A stretch of 64,000 nucleotides of DNA from Paenibacillus glycanilyticus (GCF_023715145.1 NZ_JAMBNP010000017.1:28459-92458), one strand, 5' to 3'. Shown: positions 34,997 to 44,270, counted from the first letter of the stretch. Numbers and translations: made by a program. The notes: generated from the sequence alone by a model not told the origin.

Positions 34997-35371
34997 TCAT
35001 TTAATCTCGGCAGCAGCTTCGGCTTGTTCAGCCTTCCGGTCCTCGTCATACAACTCGCTCAAATGCTGGAGATGGGAGGTTCCCCAATCATTCATCGCCT
35101 GGAGAAGGGGTCCCATCTTAAGTCCGTATTCCGTGATGGAATATTCGACCTTCGGGGGGATCTGCATATAGATCTTCCGGTGCACAATATCGTGGTATTC
35201 TAATTCCCTTAGTTGAGCGGTCAGCATTTTTTTCGTAATACCCGGCAATGCCCGCTGCAGCTCGCTGAATCGCAAGGTTCCGTTCTTGAATAACTGATAC
35301 AGAATAACAGGCTTCCACTTTCCGACCAGCATCTCTAACGCGGTCTCAACCGTGCTGCAATTCTCCTCCAC
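34997..35371 (-). CDS. HxlR family transcriptional regulator
   Basis: A 124-residue winged-helix regulator with the HxlR signature: Cys near the N terminus (ENCSTVETALEMLVGKWKP), FSELQRALPGITKKMLTAQL recognition region and wing EYSITEYGLKM. Members such as HypR and YodB sense electrophiles or disulfide stress through that Cys. It is divergent from the DoxX gene, whose intergenic region holds two dyads, so it probably represses or activates that gene and itself. Confidence 0.92.
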   Translation of the reverse strand: MEENCSTVETALEMLVGKWKPVILYQLFKNGTLRFSELQRALPGITKKMLTAQLRELEYHDIVHRKIYMQIPPKVEYSITEYGLKMGPLLQAMNDWGTSHLQHLSELYDEDRKAEQAEAAAEIK

Positions 35372-35403
35372 CGTAATTCCTCCAATCCCAGACGGGGCTT
35401 AAG

Positions 35404-35454
35404 GTATCTTTTTGGATACTAGGTTTATTTGATGTGCCTACTTCCGTCATCAAA
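35404..35454. promoter_or_regulatory. Two dyads between the HxlR and DoxX genes
   Basis: GTATC (35404-35408) with GATAC (35415-35419), and TTTGATG (35428-35434) with CATCAAA (35448-35454). HxlR proteins bind short inverted repeats, so either is a candidate operator. Confidence 0.5.
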
Positions 35455-35508
35455 CCCTTGGGCTTATTATAGCGCTATAGAGAAGACATCATCAAGGAGG
35501 TTGTACAA

Positions 35509-35862
35509 ATGAATATTGCATTATGGGTTGCGCAAGCGCTGATCGCGTTAATGTTTATTCCGGCGGGGGTAATGAAGACCTTCCAGCCTCAGAAAGTAAA
35601 AGCAACAATGCCATGGGCCAAGGACTCTTCAACGGGCTTTATCGCTTTTATTGGTTTGTCGGAGCTGCTTGGCGGACTGGGATTGATCTTGCCTTGGGCA
35701 ACGGATATTGCGCCGATTCTGACGCCAATCGCGGCAATTGGCATTGCGGTCATCATGCTGTTTGCGGCGGTATTTCATGCAAGACGCGGCGAATACGGCA
35801 GCATCGGCATGAACTTTATCATGCTCGCGCTTGCTTTATTCGTGGCGATTATGCGTTTCTAA
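35509..35862 (+). CDS. DoxX family membrane protein
   Basis: A 117-residue four-helix membrane protein of the DoxX/DUF4870-like group (WVAQALIALMFIPAGVMK, then FIGLSELLGGLGLILPW). DoxX-like proteins often sit with redox regulators and quinone- or thiol-handling functions. AAGGAGGTTG precedes ATG 35509. Expression likely follows the divergent HxlR regulator. Ends at a palindromic terminator. Confidence 0.9.
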   Translation: MNIALWVAQALIALMFIPAGVMKTFQPQKVKATMPWAKDSSTGFIAFIGLSELLGGLGLILPWATDIAPILTPIAAIGIAVIMLFAAVFHARRGEYGSIGMNFIMLALALFVAIMRF

Positions 35863-35887
35863 TCGGCCTGCCTTGGCCGGAACAAAG

Positions 35888-35925
35888 AAGGAGGGTACTG
35901 CATGATGCAGTACCCTCCTTTATTC
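35888..35925. terminator. Bidirectional terminator
   Basis: A 33-base near-perfect palindrome (arms AAGGAGGGTACTGCAT and ATGCAGTACCCTCCTT) with T/A-rich flanks, between the convergent DoxX and DUF302 genes. Confidence 0.88.
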
Positions 35926-35929
35926 GTAA

Positions 35930-36442
35930 CTACATCATAATGGATCGAACCACGCTGTAAATCTTCGCATCCAGCAGCTGTCCGTAAGGCGCAAGCGCCG
36001 GCTGATGGAGAGCGCCAAGGAACGAGGATGGCCGGTCGAACGAAATAATCGCGCCATGCGGGCTGCCGTTATCGTACAAGGTGACGCGGAACGGAACATA
36101 CAGACTGGCCCTTAGGTCGATGGCAATAATGGGCTCCGCGATGAGCGGATTGCCAACCAGATAGAGGCGGCTTTGCTTCATGCCGTTATGAAGGGACAGG
36201 AGCTCGCCCTGGTTCACTTCGGACAAAATCATCAGCCCATGCGGGCCTTCCGCCTGCTTCACGGCTGCCTGTACCTGTTCCCAGGTCGCCTGCTGCTCCG
36301 CAAGCTGTCTCGCCGTTTCCGGCGCCCATCTCCCCATCTGCCGTTCGAATGCCGCAACAAGCGCTTCGTAACGAAGTCCTGTTGGAATATCCTCTCTAAC
36401 GATCATCGCATAACCAGCTGTAATTGGCTCCCCGTGTCTCAT
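35930..36442 (-). CDS. DUF302 domain protein
   Basis: A 170-residue protein. The second half (SRLYLVGNPLIAEPIIAIDL, then FRVTLYDNGS and ISFDRPSSFLGAL) is the DUF302/TT1751-like fold, a small alpha-beta domain of unknown function. ATG 36442 has AAAGGAGGATCG upstream and lies beyond the stop of the LysR gene; the longer reading frame to 36550 would run into that gene and is rejected. Possibly cotranscribed with the LysR gene 79 bases upstream. Confidence 0.85.
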   Translation of the reverse strand: MRHGEPITAGYAMIVREDIPTGLRYEALVAAFERQMGRWAPETARQLAEQQATWEQVQAAVKQAEGPHGLMILSEVNQGELLSLHNGMKQSRLYLVGNPLIAEPIIAIDLRASLYVPFRVTLYDNGSPHGAIISFDRPSSFLGALHQPALAPYGQLLDAKIYSVVRSIMM

Positions 36443-36521
36443 CCGCGATCCTCCTTTTTTACCGGATAAGCAGTCAGCAAGATAATTGTATGCGCAGAGA
36501 AGAGAGCATATGACTCTTGTG

Positions 36522-37376
36522 TCAAGAAAGTCCAAGCAGCTTGCGGCCATGCTGAACGCTGGGGTTATTCTGCTGATCCGTTAAGTAAAGAGCATATGCT
36601 TTGATGGACGGAATCTCGAAGGCGCAAGGCAGCTCAACCAAGCGATGCGTGTCCAGATAAGGCTGCGCGATGGAGCGGGGCAGGAAGCCAAACGCGTTAT
36701 TTTGCAGGAGAACGGTCAGCATAATGGTCGAATGATCCATCTCGAGGGCGGGTACATAACCGGTGCCAACCAGCTCCGCGAACCACTCCGGAAAAGGAGA
36801 TCCCCACGATAGATGACAATATTCCGCTGACCGGAAATCCTGCTTCTGTACGGCATGAGCCCTTGGCTGACCGGACACGAGAAGAATATCCTCCTCGAAT
36901 AACAGCTTCTTCGTCACCTTTGGATGCTCCGGCGGATCAAACCTGATGGAGAGATGCACCATGCCGTCCAGCAGCAGATCGCGGATCATGTAACCCGGGT
37001 CAATATGGCTTAGAAACTTGACGGCAACCTGAGGGTTATCCTGTTTGAAGGCAAGAATAGCCGGCAAGTAGCGGTAATGCCAGACGGAGCCCGGTCCGCT
37101 CATCACAAGCGACTGCTCGAACGTATCCGACAGCGTCAGCTTGCTTTCCTCGAATAAACGCAGCATCCTTTCGGCATAAGGGTAAAAGGCAATACCTGTC
37201 CGTGTCAGGCTTACGTTCCGGTTATCCCGCCGGAACAGCTCTTTGCCAACAGCGGCTTCGAGTGCTTTAACGCGTGCCGTAACAGCGGACTGAGAGATAT
37301 GAAGATACTCGGCTGCCTTTGTGAAATTAAGAATTCGAGCGATTGCCATAAACGCTTCGAGCTGGGAGGAATCCAT
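36522..37376 (-). CDS. LysR family transcriptional regulator
   Basis: A 284-residue LysR regulator. The N-terminal helix-turn-helix is clear (LEAFMAIARILNFTKAAEYL, then ISQSAVTARVKALEA), followed by a periplasmic-binding-protein-like sensor domain with DGMVHLSIRFDPP and a late PRSIAQPYL segment. Divergent from the GNAT gene with about 110 bases between, and just upstream of the DUF302 gene on its own strand; either may be a target. Effector unknown. Confidence 0.93.
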   Translation of the reverse strand: MDSSQLEAFMAIARILNFTKAAEYLHISQSAVTARVKALEAAVGKELFRRDNRNVSLTRTGIAFYPYAERMLRLFEESKLTLSDTFEQSLVMSGPGSVWHYRYLPAILAFKQDNPQVAVKFLSHIDPGYMIRDLLLDGMVHLSIRFDPPEHPKVTKKLLFEEDILLVSGQPRAHAVQKQDFRSAEYCHLSWGSPFPEWFAELVGTGYVPALEMDHSTIMLTVLLQNNAFGFLPRSIAQPYLDTHRLVELPCAFEIPSIKAYALYLTDQQNNPSVQHGRKLLGLS

Positions 37377-37488
37377 GCTTAACGTCCTTTCATCATCGAA
37401 AATATGAATTATAGTAACATATATTATTCGTTATACAAATGATGAACATGCCGTTATGATTGGGCTAAGAGATTGGAGGAGATCAAGC

Positions 37489-38004
37489 ATGATGAGCGGA
37501 TCCGCAGCGGTGGAGCAACTATCATCAATAGAAGAATCGTTGGAAGAGCTGGCTGACCTGCTTGTTGAGGTCGTGAAGGATGGGGCATCCGTCGGATTTC
37601 TGCCGCCGCTAGGCAAGGAGGAAGCGAAGCAGTACTGGAGGAGCGTTCCGGGGCCGGATGCGCGGCTGTTCGCCGCCAAGGTGGACGGGCGGATCGCCGC
37701 CAGCGTGCAGCTGCAGCTATGCGGAAAGGCCAACGGCTCCCACCGGGCGGAGATTGCGAAGCTGATGACCCGTCCGGCATTTCGGCGCCGAGGCCTCGCG
37801 AGGCTCTTGATGCGGGAGGCGGAGGCCGCTGCCCTGCAAGAGAATCGTACGCTGCTCGTGCTGGACACGAGGGAGGGGGATCCGTCCAATCTGCTGTACG
37901 CGTCCGTTGGTTATGAGCTGGCCGGCCGGATTCCGAACTTCGCGAAGTCGGCGGACGGCGGACTTGATGCGACAATGATTTATTACAAAAACATCGGTTA
38001 TTGA
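37489..38004 (+). CDS. GNAT family N-acetyltransferase
   Basis: A 171-residue acetyltransferase. The acetyl-CoA pyrophosphate loop is RRRGLARLLMREAEA (Q/RxxGxG/A type) and the C-terminal core reads LLYASVGYELAGRIPNF. Similar proteins acetylate small amines or antibiotics; substrate unknown. ATG 37489 has GGAGGAGATC at ideal spacing; the track's earlier in-frame start at 37456 lacks one. Divergent from the LysR gene, which is a plausible regulator. Confidence 0.88.
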   Translation: MMSGSAAVEQLSSIEESLEELADLLVEVVKDGASVGFLPPLGKEEAKQYWRSVPGPDARLFAAKVDGRIAASVQLQLCGKANGSHRAEIAKLMTRPAFRRRGLARLLMREAEAAALQENRTLLVLDTREGDPSNLLYASVGYELAGRIPNFAKSADGGLDATMIYYKNIGY

Positions 38005-38017
38005 TGGAACAGGAAAT

Positions 38018-38046
38018 CCCCCGTGCCTTATAAGGCCGGGGTTTTT
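38018..38046 (+). terminator. Intrinsic terminator of the GNAT gene
   Basis: GC-rich imperfect stem (CCCCG and GCCTT against AGGC and CGGGG) then TTTTT. It overlaps the 3' end of the converging membrane-protein gene. Confidence 0.75.
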
Positions 38047-38507
38047 CGTTTGCCGCCTGGCTTCCATACAGACAGAATATACATGATGACAAGAGACGCG
38101 GTCTGCAGCGCGATGCCGATTAGCAGCCACGTATGATGGATAGTCAAGCTGCCGTTGTCGTTTAATCCCCGCAAGGTCCACTCATAAAGACCAATGAAGC
38201 CGATACCGATCGCGAGCAGGGTGAGCACCTCCTTGGCGATAATCCAGTAGTAGCGAAACAGGCCCCAGGAGGTCATAAGCGACAGCGCAATGCCGGTTAC
38301 CGTAGTGCCAATCGTTGAGGCCCGCACGCTGGAATCGGCCAGCAGATGCATGATGGTGTAGCATGCCTGCAAGACTTCCGCATCCTTCGTGACGGAGGCG
38401 GTTAAGCCCAATATAATAAACACGGCCTGCACGCCAAGCATAATGCCCGCGAAAATAATATGAAGCAAGAGTAAAATCCGCCGCTGCCGCAGGGTGATTT
38501 TCTTCAA
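38028..38507 (-). CDS. Four-helix membrane protein, DUF2269-like
   Basis: A 159-residue membrane protein with four hydrophobic segments and short loops (LLLLHIIFAGIMLGVQAVFI, then ALSLMTSWGLF and ending WKPGGKRK). TTG 38507 is the start: AAGGGAGG lies nine bases before it and the longer frame would overlap the response regulator. It follows the response regulator by 17 bases, so kinase, regulator and this protein are probably one operon; it may be an accessory sensor or a target of the pathway. The DUF2269 link is tentative. Confidence 0.7.
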   Translation of the reverse strand: MKKITLRQRRILLLLHIIFAGIMLGVQAVFIILGLTASVTKDAEVLQACYTIMHLLADSSVRASTIGTTVTGIALSLMTSWGLFRYYWIIAKEVLTLLAIGIGFIGLYEWTLRGLNDNGSLTIHHTWLLIGIALQTASLVIMYILSVWKPGGKRKTPAL

Positions 38508-38524
38508 TGCACGCAGCCTCCCTT

Positions 38525-39217
38525 CTATATGTTGAACCGGTATCCGACTCCCCAGATCGTCTCGACATATTGGGGCTTCGACGGATCGCGCTCGATCTTC
38601 TCCCGCAGCTTGCTGATATGGACGGTGACTGTCGCATGATCGCTGCCGATCGCATCCATGCCCCAAATCCGCTCGAACAGATCCTCCTTGCGGAATACCC
38701 GGTTCGGATTGGTCACGAGAAAGAGGAGCAGATCATATTCCTTGGCGGTAAAAGGCACTTCCCGCTCGTTCACGAACACCCGGCGCGACTGCTTCTCGAT
38801 CCGGATGCCGTTCAGACGCAGCTCATCCCGGCGCCACTCGCCATGCCCGACTAACCGGTCATACCGGGACAGATGAGCCTTCACCCGCGCTACCAGCTCG
38901 CCAAGTCCAAACGGCTTCAGGACGTAATCATCCGCGCCAAGTCCAAAACCGCGGATCTTATCAATCTCTTCCTTCTTGGCCGACACGATAAGGATCGGGA
39001 TATTGCTCGCCTCGCGAATTCGCCGGCATACCTCGTAGCCGTCCATTGACGGCAGCATCAGATCAAGCAGGATGAGATCATACCCGCCCGCAAGCGCCAT
39101 CTCCAGGCCAAGATCGCCCCGTTCGGCTCTATCGACTTCAAAGCCGTGGGCCAGCAGATAATCCTTCTGCACCTCGGCAATGACCGGGTCGTCTTCGATA
39201 ATCAAAATTCGTTTCAT
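38525..39217 (-). CDS. OmpR-family response regulator
   Basis: A 230-residue regulator. Receiver domain with phosphoacceptor Asp in DLILLDLMLPSMDG, acidic pair IIEDDP, Thr/Ser-Ala IVSAKK and Lys VLKPFG; C-terminal winged-helix domain (TAKEYDLLLFLVTNPNRVF, then VTVHISKLREKIE, YVETIWGVGYRF). Overlaps the kinase stop by four bases (ATGA), so partner assignment is secure. Confidence 0.96.
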   Translation of the reverse strand: MKRILIIEDDPVIAEVQKDYLLAHGFEVDRAERGDLGLEMALAGGYDLILLDLMLPSMDGYEVCRRIREASNIPILIVSAKKEEIDKIRGFGLGADDYVLKPFGLGELVARVKAHLSRYDRLVGHGEWRRDELRLNGIRIEKQSRRVFVNEREVPFTAKEYDLLLFLVTNPNRVFRKEDLFERIWGMDAIGSDHATVTVHISKLREKIERDPSKPQYVETIWGVGYRFNI

Positions 39218-40737
39218 CCTAAGCCTCCATCTTCCGGCTCCGGCATGTCCTGCTTCACCGCAGGGAACCGGAGCTGAATCGTTGTTCCTTCACCCGGGCT
39301 GCTTGCAGCCGCCGCGGTTCCGTCATGCGCTTCCATGATTTGCTTCACAATCGCGAGGCCAAGTCCGCTGTTGCCTTTGCCCGGACTCCGCGAGGATTCC
39401 GCCCGGAAGAACCGGTCGAATACGCGGGGGAGTGCCTCCGCCGGAACTCCCTCTCCGTTGTCCCGTATTTGCAGAAGGTACCGGCCATCCGGTTCTTCCT
39501 CCAGCAAGAACTCCAGCTTCTTAGGCTCGAGCTTCATATGTTGAAGGCTGTTGTCGGCCAGATTCATAAGAGCGCGGTGCAGCTTCTGCCGATCTGCCCG
39601 GATGAGGGCAGCCGCTCTGTTCGAGCCGCCTTTAAACGTAACCTCCGTACCGCCGAAGCGGGGATCTAGCTGCAGTTCATTAACGAGCTGAATCATATAG
39701 GCCGTTAAATTTACCGTCTCCCAGCGGAAAGGCAGCTTGCCGGTATCCAAGGTCGAATACAGCTGCAGCTCCTCGATCATCCGGTTCATCTCGGTTGTCT
39801 TGCCGGCAATCATCTGTATATATTTCTGACGCTTCTCTTCGGTATCGGCAATGCCGTCCCGAAGGCAGTCGGTACAGCCTTGAATCGCCGTTATCGGCGT
39901 CTTCAGGTCATGAGAAATATGGGCGAGCAGCTCCTTGCGGCCCTGCTCGAGCTCAAGCTGGGCGCCAAGCGAGGCCTGCAGCCGGACGCGCATTTCCTCG
40001 AAGGCTGCTCCAAGCTGCCCGATCTCGTCTTGTCTTCTAAGCCGGATGGCATGATCCAGATCGCCTTCCCGAATATGGTCTGCGGCTTCCTTGAGCGCAT
40101 ACAGCGGTTTAATGATGCTGCGAGAGACGAGATAAGTCAGCACGCCGCTCGTGACTGCGAGCGCGGCCAGCAGCGTGAGCAGGACGAGCGGAAGCAATCG
40201 TTTGAAGAAGCCCGCAACCGGCTCCATATCGGTTACGATCACAAGCTCCCCGGTACTGCCGTCCGGGCTTGTATAAGGAATTGCCTCCCATTCGTCGCCG
40301 CTTGGCGGCCCCGGATGCTCCGCTTCTTCGCGCTTACTCTGGCCTTGTACCTCAGCCAGGATGGCGTCGGTTGGCAGTCCCGGCGAAGCGTAGGTCATCC
40401 GGTTATTATGGATAAGGATGATTCCGGCCTCAACCCGCCGGAGCTCAGCCTCTGTCGAGGACAGAAAGTCCGGATCGGAGAGCAGCTTGGGATCATGCTC
40501 CGCTATAAACCGCAAACCCGATGTCAGCTCGGTACGGCCCATGAACAGCTCGCGGATGGAGGCAAACGGCAGGGAATGGCCGGAAGCTTCGCCGCCGCTG
40601 CCGGCCCCCGGCATGGCGTCTTTTATCAATAGATTTCCCAGCGCCGCAATCGTCAGGCCAAAGAGAATAACCGGAACGGCGACCATCGCGGTGTAGGACA
40701 ATATCAGTTTTTTTCGAATGGACATATACGCATGCAC
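39214..40737 (-). CDS. Membrane sensor histidine kinase
   Basis: A 507-residue kinase. TM1 near 12-34, an extracytoplasmic sensor of about 145 residues, TM2 near 182-205, HAMP (IIKPLYALKEAADHIREGDL), dimerisation H-box AHISHDLKTPITAI, and ATPase boxes NLADNSLQHM, DNGEGVP and GNSGLGLAIVKQI. Phosphorylates the downstream OmpR-type regulator. The stimulus is unknown. Only 170 bases separate its start from that of the divergent beta-mannosidase gene, which could be a target. Confidence 0.95.
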   Translation of the reverse strand: MHAYMSIRKKLILSYTAMVAVPVILFGLTIAALGNLLIKDAMPGAGSGGEASGHSLPFASIRELFMGRTELTSGLRFIAEHDPKLLSDPDFLSSTEAELRRVEAGIILIHNNRMTYASPGLPTDAILAEVQGQSKREEAEHPGPPSGDEWEAIPYTSPDGSTGELVIVTDMEPVAGFFKRLLPLVLLTLLAALAVTSGVLTYLVSRSIIKPLYALKEAADHIREGDLDHAIRLRRQDEIGQLGAAFEEMRVRLQASLGAQLELEQGRKELLAHISHDLKTPITAIQGCTDCLRDGIADTEEKRQKYIQMIAGKTTEMNRMIEELQLYSTLDTGKLPFRWETVNLTAYMIQLVNELQLDPRFGGTEVTFKGGSNRAAALIRADRQKLHRALMNLADNSLQHMKLEPKKLEFLLEEEPDGRYLLQIRDNGEGVPAEALPRVFDRFFRAESSRSPGKGNSGLGLAIVKQIMEAHDGTAAAASSPGEGTTIQLRFPAVKQDMPEPEDGGLG

Positions 40738-40908
40738 CTCATTTCTTTACCATTGTAGCCTGCGCTTTCAAATTTTCTATAAAATAAACCTGAAAAAAGT
40801 ATAAATTAGTGCGGTATACTTTTGATTCCGAACTCCGTTATACTACAGACGAATACAACCATTTTCACGAATAGCATTGGCAACGGCCTTATATTTAGGA
40901 GGATTCTA

Positions 40909-43446
40909 ATGAGCGAGCTGAAGTGGCAGATTTCGGACTGGACGTTTAAGAATAGCGAAGAGCAGGAGTGGAGACCGGCGTTTGTGCCGGGCTGCGTGCA
41001 TACGGACCTGCTCAAGAATGGCCTTATTCCCGACCCGTTTGTCGGGACCAACGAGAAGGACCTGCAATGGATCGATAAGAAGGTTTGGGAGTACGAGTCG
41101 GTATTTGATGCCTCAAGCGAGCTGCTGGGCCATTCCCGGCTGGAGCTGGTGTTCGAAGGGCTGGATACGTATGCCGACGTTTATTTGAACGAGTCTTTGA
41201 TTCTGTCCGCAAATAATATGTTCCGTACGTGGACGGTTGATGCGAAGCCTCATGTCCGGGAGAAGGACAATCGTCTGTATATCCGCTTCCGTTCCCCGGT
41301 CGAGGAGGGCTTGTCCAAGCTGGAGGCCTATGGCACCGGATTGCCGGCACCTAATGATGACTCCGTTATTGGAGGCTTGGAAGGCAAAAAAGTAAGCGTA
41401 TTCTCGCGCAAAGCGCCTTATCATTACGGCTGGGACTGGGGTCCTCGGCTTGCAACCAGCGGGATCGGCAAGCCGGTCTATCTGAGGGGCTGGAGCGGCG
41501 CTAGAATTTCGGACCTGTATATTCAGCAGGATGAAGTAACCGCAGCAGCGGCAGTTCTCACGGTGCAGCTCAGCGTGGATTCGGAGAGCAGCGGTGAATT
41601 CGAGCTTAAGCTGCGTACCAATGACGGGCAGGAATGGACCCGCAGCGTCGCTTTGGAGCAAGGAACGCAGACGGTTGCTTGGCCGATTACGGTTGAACAG
41701 CCTAAGCTGTGGTGGTCGCGCGGTCTGGGAGAACCTCATATGTATGCGTTTACAGCATCGCTCCTGCAAGGCACGGCAGATGTAGCCCAAGCTGCGGTGA
41801 AGACCGGCCTTCGTTCCATTAAGCTCATTCGCAAGCCGGACGAGCATGGATCGTCGTTCTTCTTCGAAGTGAACGGGATTCCTGTCTTTGCGAAAGGCGC
41901 TAACCATATTCCAAGCGACAGCTTCTTTAGCGAGGTGACCCCAGAGCGGTACCGCCACGAGATTGCGAGCGCCGTGGAGTCGAACTTTAATATGCTCCGT
42001 GTATGGGGCGGGGGCATCTACGAGCAGGATATCTTCTACGAATTATGCGATGAGAACGGCATGCTCGTGTGGCAGGACTTTATGTTTGCCTGCAGCATGT
42101 ATCCTGGCGACGAAGCCTTCCTGAACAGCGTGCGCGCGGAAGCCGAGGATAATGTGCGCCGCCTGCGCAACCATCCGAGCATCGCTTTGTGGTGCGGGAA
42201 CAACGAGATGGATACGGCCTGGTCCCACTATGCGGAGAACAGCGGCTGGGGTTGGAAGCAGCTGTATACCGCGGAGCGGCGGGAACAAATCTGGGCGGAT
42301 TACGAGGCGGTATTCCATCAGGTGCTGCCGGAGGTTGTCGCGGCAATGGCACCGGAGATTGAATACTGGCCGTCTTCCCCGATGCAGCGCCTGACGGCTA
42401 ACAGCGAACAGCATGCCACGAACAATTCCTCTCACGGGGATATCCATTATTGGGCGGTATGGCATGCGCAGGAGCCATTCGAGCGGTACAACCAGAATAT
42501 CGGGCGGTTTATGAGCGAGTACGGCTTCCAGTCCTTCCCCGAATACAAGACCGTTCGGGCTTATGCGGAAGAGAAGGATATGGCGCTGGATTCGGAAGTC
42601 ATGCTGCATCATCAGAAGAACGGCAGAGGCAACTTCCTGATCAAGGATTATGCGGATCGTTATATGAAGCAGCCGAAGGATTTCCCGTCCTTCCTCTATA
42701 TCAGCCAGGTCCTGCAGGCCGAGGCCATGAAGCAGGCGATTGAGGCTCATCGCCGGAGCATGGATTATTGCATGGGCTCGTTATACTGGCAAATCAATGA
42801 CTGCTGGCCGGTTGCCTCCTGGGCAAGCATGGACTACTTCGGCAGATGGAAGGCAGCGCAATACCTGATTAAGAACAGCTTTAAGGATCTTCTGTTGTCC
42901 TTTGACCAGAAGGATGAGGTAACGAACCTCCATGTGGTATCCGATCTTGGGCAGTCCATCGATGCCGTGCTGGAATGGAGCCTGCATGAATTGGACGGCA
43001 GGCTGCTGAAGAGCGGCACCGAGACCGTTGCCATTGGCGCCCGTTCGGCTAAGCTTGTCCTCTCCTTATCGGCTGAGCAATTGGGAAGCTTTAATCCGAA
43101 CAACGCCGTGCTGGTTGGGCGTCTTGTTCAGGCAGGCGGGGAGCTGGCACGCTCCGAGCATTATTTTGTCTATACGAAGGATCTGGAGCTTGCGGACCCC
43201 GGCATTGCCGTTGAAGAAATAGCTGGCAGCGGAGGCTCGGCGTTTGTATTAACGGCCAAGCAGCTGGCCAAGCAGGTGTGGGTTCAAGCGGAAGAGGAAG
43301 GCATCTTCACGGATAACTTCTTTGACTTGGTACCGGGTATCCCCGTAACCGTACAATTCAAGAAAAAAGCGGCGGACAGCGTGGAATTTGTTGCCGCGGC
43401 CCCGGGCCGGTTAACGGTCCAGTCGATGTTTAACTACGCGAAATAG
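40909..43446 (+). CDS. GH2 beta-mannosidase
   Basis: An 845-residue cytoplasmic GH2 enzyme releasing terminal beta-mannose from manno-oligosaccharides. N-terminal sugar-binding domain with PGCVHTDLLKNGLIPDPF and EYESVFD, immunoglobulin-like domain, TIM barrel with acid/base Glu 433 (WCGNNEMDTAW) and nucleophile Glu 537 (FMSEYGFQSFPE), and a C-terminal beta domain. WDWGPRLATSG and the LRVWGGGIYE motif are characteristic of beta-mannosidases rather than beta-galactosidases. ATG 40909 follows AGGAGG; the longer frame from 40822 is untranslated leader. No signal peptide. Divergent from the kinase gene. Confidence 0.95.
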   Translation: MSELKWQISDWTFKNSEEQEWRPAFVPGCVHTDLLKNGLIPDPFVGTNEKDLQWIDKKVWEYESVFDASSELLGHSRLELVFEGLDTYADVYLNESLILSANNMFRTWTVDAKPHVREKDNRLYIRFRSPVEEGLSKLEAYGTGLPAPNDDSVIGGLEGKKVSVFSRKAPYHYGWDWGPRLATSGIGKPVYLRGWSGARISDLYIQQDEVTAAAAVLTVQLSVDSESSGEFELKLRTNDGQEWTRSVALEQGTQTVAWPITVEQPKLWWSRGLGEPHMYAFTASLLQGTADVAQAAVKTGLRSIKLIRKPDEHGSSFFFEVNGIPVFAKGANHIPSDSFFSEVTPERYRHEIASAVESNFNMLRVWGGGIYEQDIFYELCDENGMLVWQDFMFACSMYPGDEAFLNSVRAEAEDNVRRLRNHPSIALWCGNNEMDTAWSHYAENSGWGWKQLYTAERREQIWADYEAVFHQVLPEVVAAMAPEIEYWPSSPMQRLTANSEQHATNNSSHGDIHYWAVWHAQEPFERYNQNIGRFMSEYGFQSFPEYKTVRAYAEEKDMALDSEVMLHHQKNGRGNFLIKDYADRYMKQPKDFPSFLYISQVLQAEAMKQAIEAHRRSMDYCMGSLYWQINDCWPVASWASMDYFGRWKAAQYLIKNSFKDLLLSFDQKDEVTNLHVVSDLGQSIDAVLEWSLHELDGRLLKSGTETVAIGARSAKLVLSLSAEQLGSFNPNNAVLVGRLVQAGGELARSEHYFVYTKDLELADPGIAVEEIAGSGGSAFVLTAKQLAKQVWVQAEEEGIFTDNFFDLVPGIPVTVQFKKKAADSVEFVAAAPGRLTVQSMFNYAK

Positions 43447-43456
43447 TTTCGCCGGG

Positions 43457-43493
43457 ACATGCTCCTCCTTGAATGGGAGGGGCATGTTTTTAT
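43457..43493 (+). terminator. Intrinsic terminator of the beta-mannosidase gene
   Basis: ACATGC and CCTCC pair with GGAGG and GCATGT around TTGAATG, followed by TTTTATAT. Confidence 0.85.
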
Positions 43494-43505
43494 ATACCGC
43501 ACATT

Positions 43506-43539
43506 CTCTAACCCTTCTTTAAGGTTCGTCATGTACAAT
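43506..43539 (+). promoter_or_regulatory. Response-regulator boxes and -10 before the TCS operon
   Basis: CTCTAA (43506-43511) and CTTTAA (43517-43522), 11 bp apart start to start, then 11 bases to TACAAT (43534-43539). This is the layout of OmpR/PhoB-type activated promoters, where the last box replaces the -35. The same arrangement occurs before the lipoprotein gene at 46008. Confidence 0.65.
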
Positions 43540-43589
43540 AGGGCAAGCCGGTAAGGCTGACGTGGGAAGAAGGGGCAGGGGAACTTAAC

Positions 43590-44270
43590 TTGCGGATACT
43601 AATTGTAGAAGACGAGAGACCGCTTCGCGACGCCATTGCGACGGTTCTGAAGGAAGAAGCCTATCAGGTGGATGAAGCCGATAATGGTCTGGAAGGGCTG
43701 TATCTTGGAGAGCAGCGCATTCATGACCTCATCATACTAGATATTATGCTCCCGGGCATGGACGGGGTTGCCGTTCTGCAGGAGCTGCGGAGAAAAGGCG
43801 TCGCGGTGCCGATTCTGCTGCTAACCGCAAAGGATGGCGTGGAGGACCGGGTGCTGGGCCTTGACGCGGGGGCCGATGATTATATGATCAAGCCATTTGC
43901 CATGCGGGAGCTTCTGGCCCGGCTTCGCGTGCTGATGCGCCGCCAGCTGCGCGGGGCGAAGGATGGAGAGCTGACTTACGGCAGCTTGTCCGTTAAATGC
44001 CACTTCATGGAGGGGTTTGCAAACGATGAACCGCTGAAGCTGACCGCCAAGGAGTTCGAGCTGATGGAGTTTCTGCTGCTGAACCGCGAGCAGATCTTGA
44101 CCAAGGAGCAGCTGCTCGACCGGGTATGGGGCATTGATTCGGATGCGAGCCCCGGAGTGGTGGACGTGTACGTCCATTATTTGCGCAAAAAGCTTACGCC
44201 CTCCGGCTGCGACCGCTATATCCATACGATTCGCGGGGTTGGTTATATGCTGAAGGAGAAGACATCATGA
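43590..44270 (+). CDS. OmpR-family response regulator
   Basis: A 226-residue regulator. Receiver with acidic pair VEDERP, phosphoacceptor Asp in DLIILDIMLPGMDG, LLLTAKDGV and Lys in YMIKPFAMR; winged helix with LTAKEFELMEFLLLNREQIL, VDVYVHYLRKKL and YIHTIRGVGYML. TTG start at 43590 fits the purine-rich GAAGGGGCAGGGGAA leader. Overlaps its kinase gene by four bases. Related boxes before itself and before the export operon suggest it activates both. Confidence 0.95.
   Translation: MRILIVEDERPLRDAIATVLKEEAYQVDEADNGLEGLYLGEQRIHDLIILDIMLPGMDGVAVLQELRRKGVAVPILLLTAKDGVEDRVLGLDAGADDYMIKPFAMRELLARLRVLMRRQLRGAKDGELTYGSLSVKCHFMEGFANDEPLKLTAKEFELMEFLLLNREQILTKEQLLDRVWGIDSDASPGVVDVYVHYLRKKLTPSGCDRYIHTIRGVGYMLKEKTS

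Noticed and set aside
35930..36550. Longer DUF302 frame starting at 36550
   Set aside because: It would overlap the end of the LysR gene; the ATG at 36442 has a strong AAAGGAGGATCG site.
40822..40908. N-terminal extension of the beta-mannosidase
   Set aside because: It precedes a good AGGAGG site, encodes no conserved residues and lies where the promoter must be.
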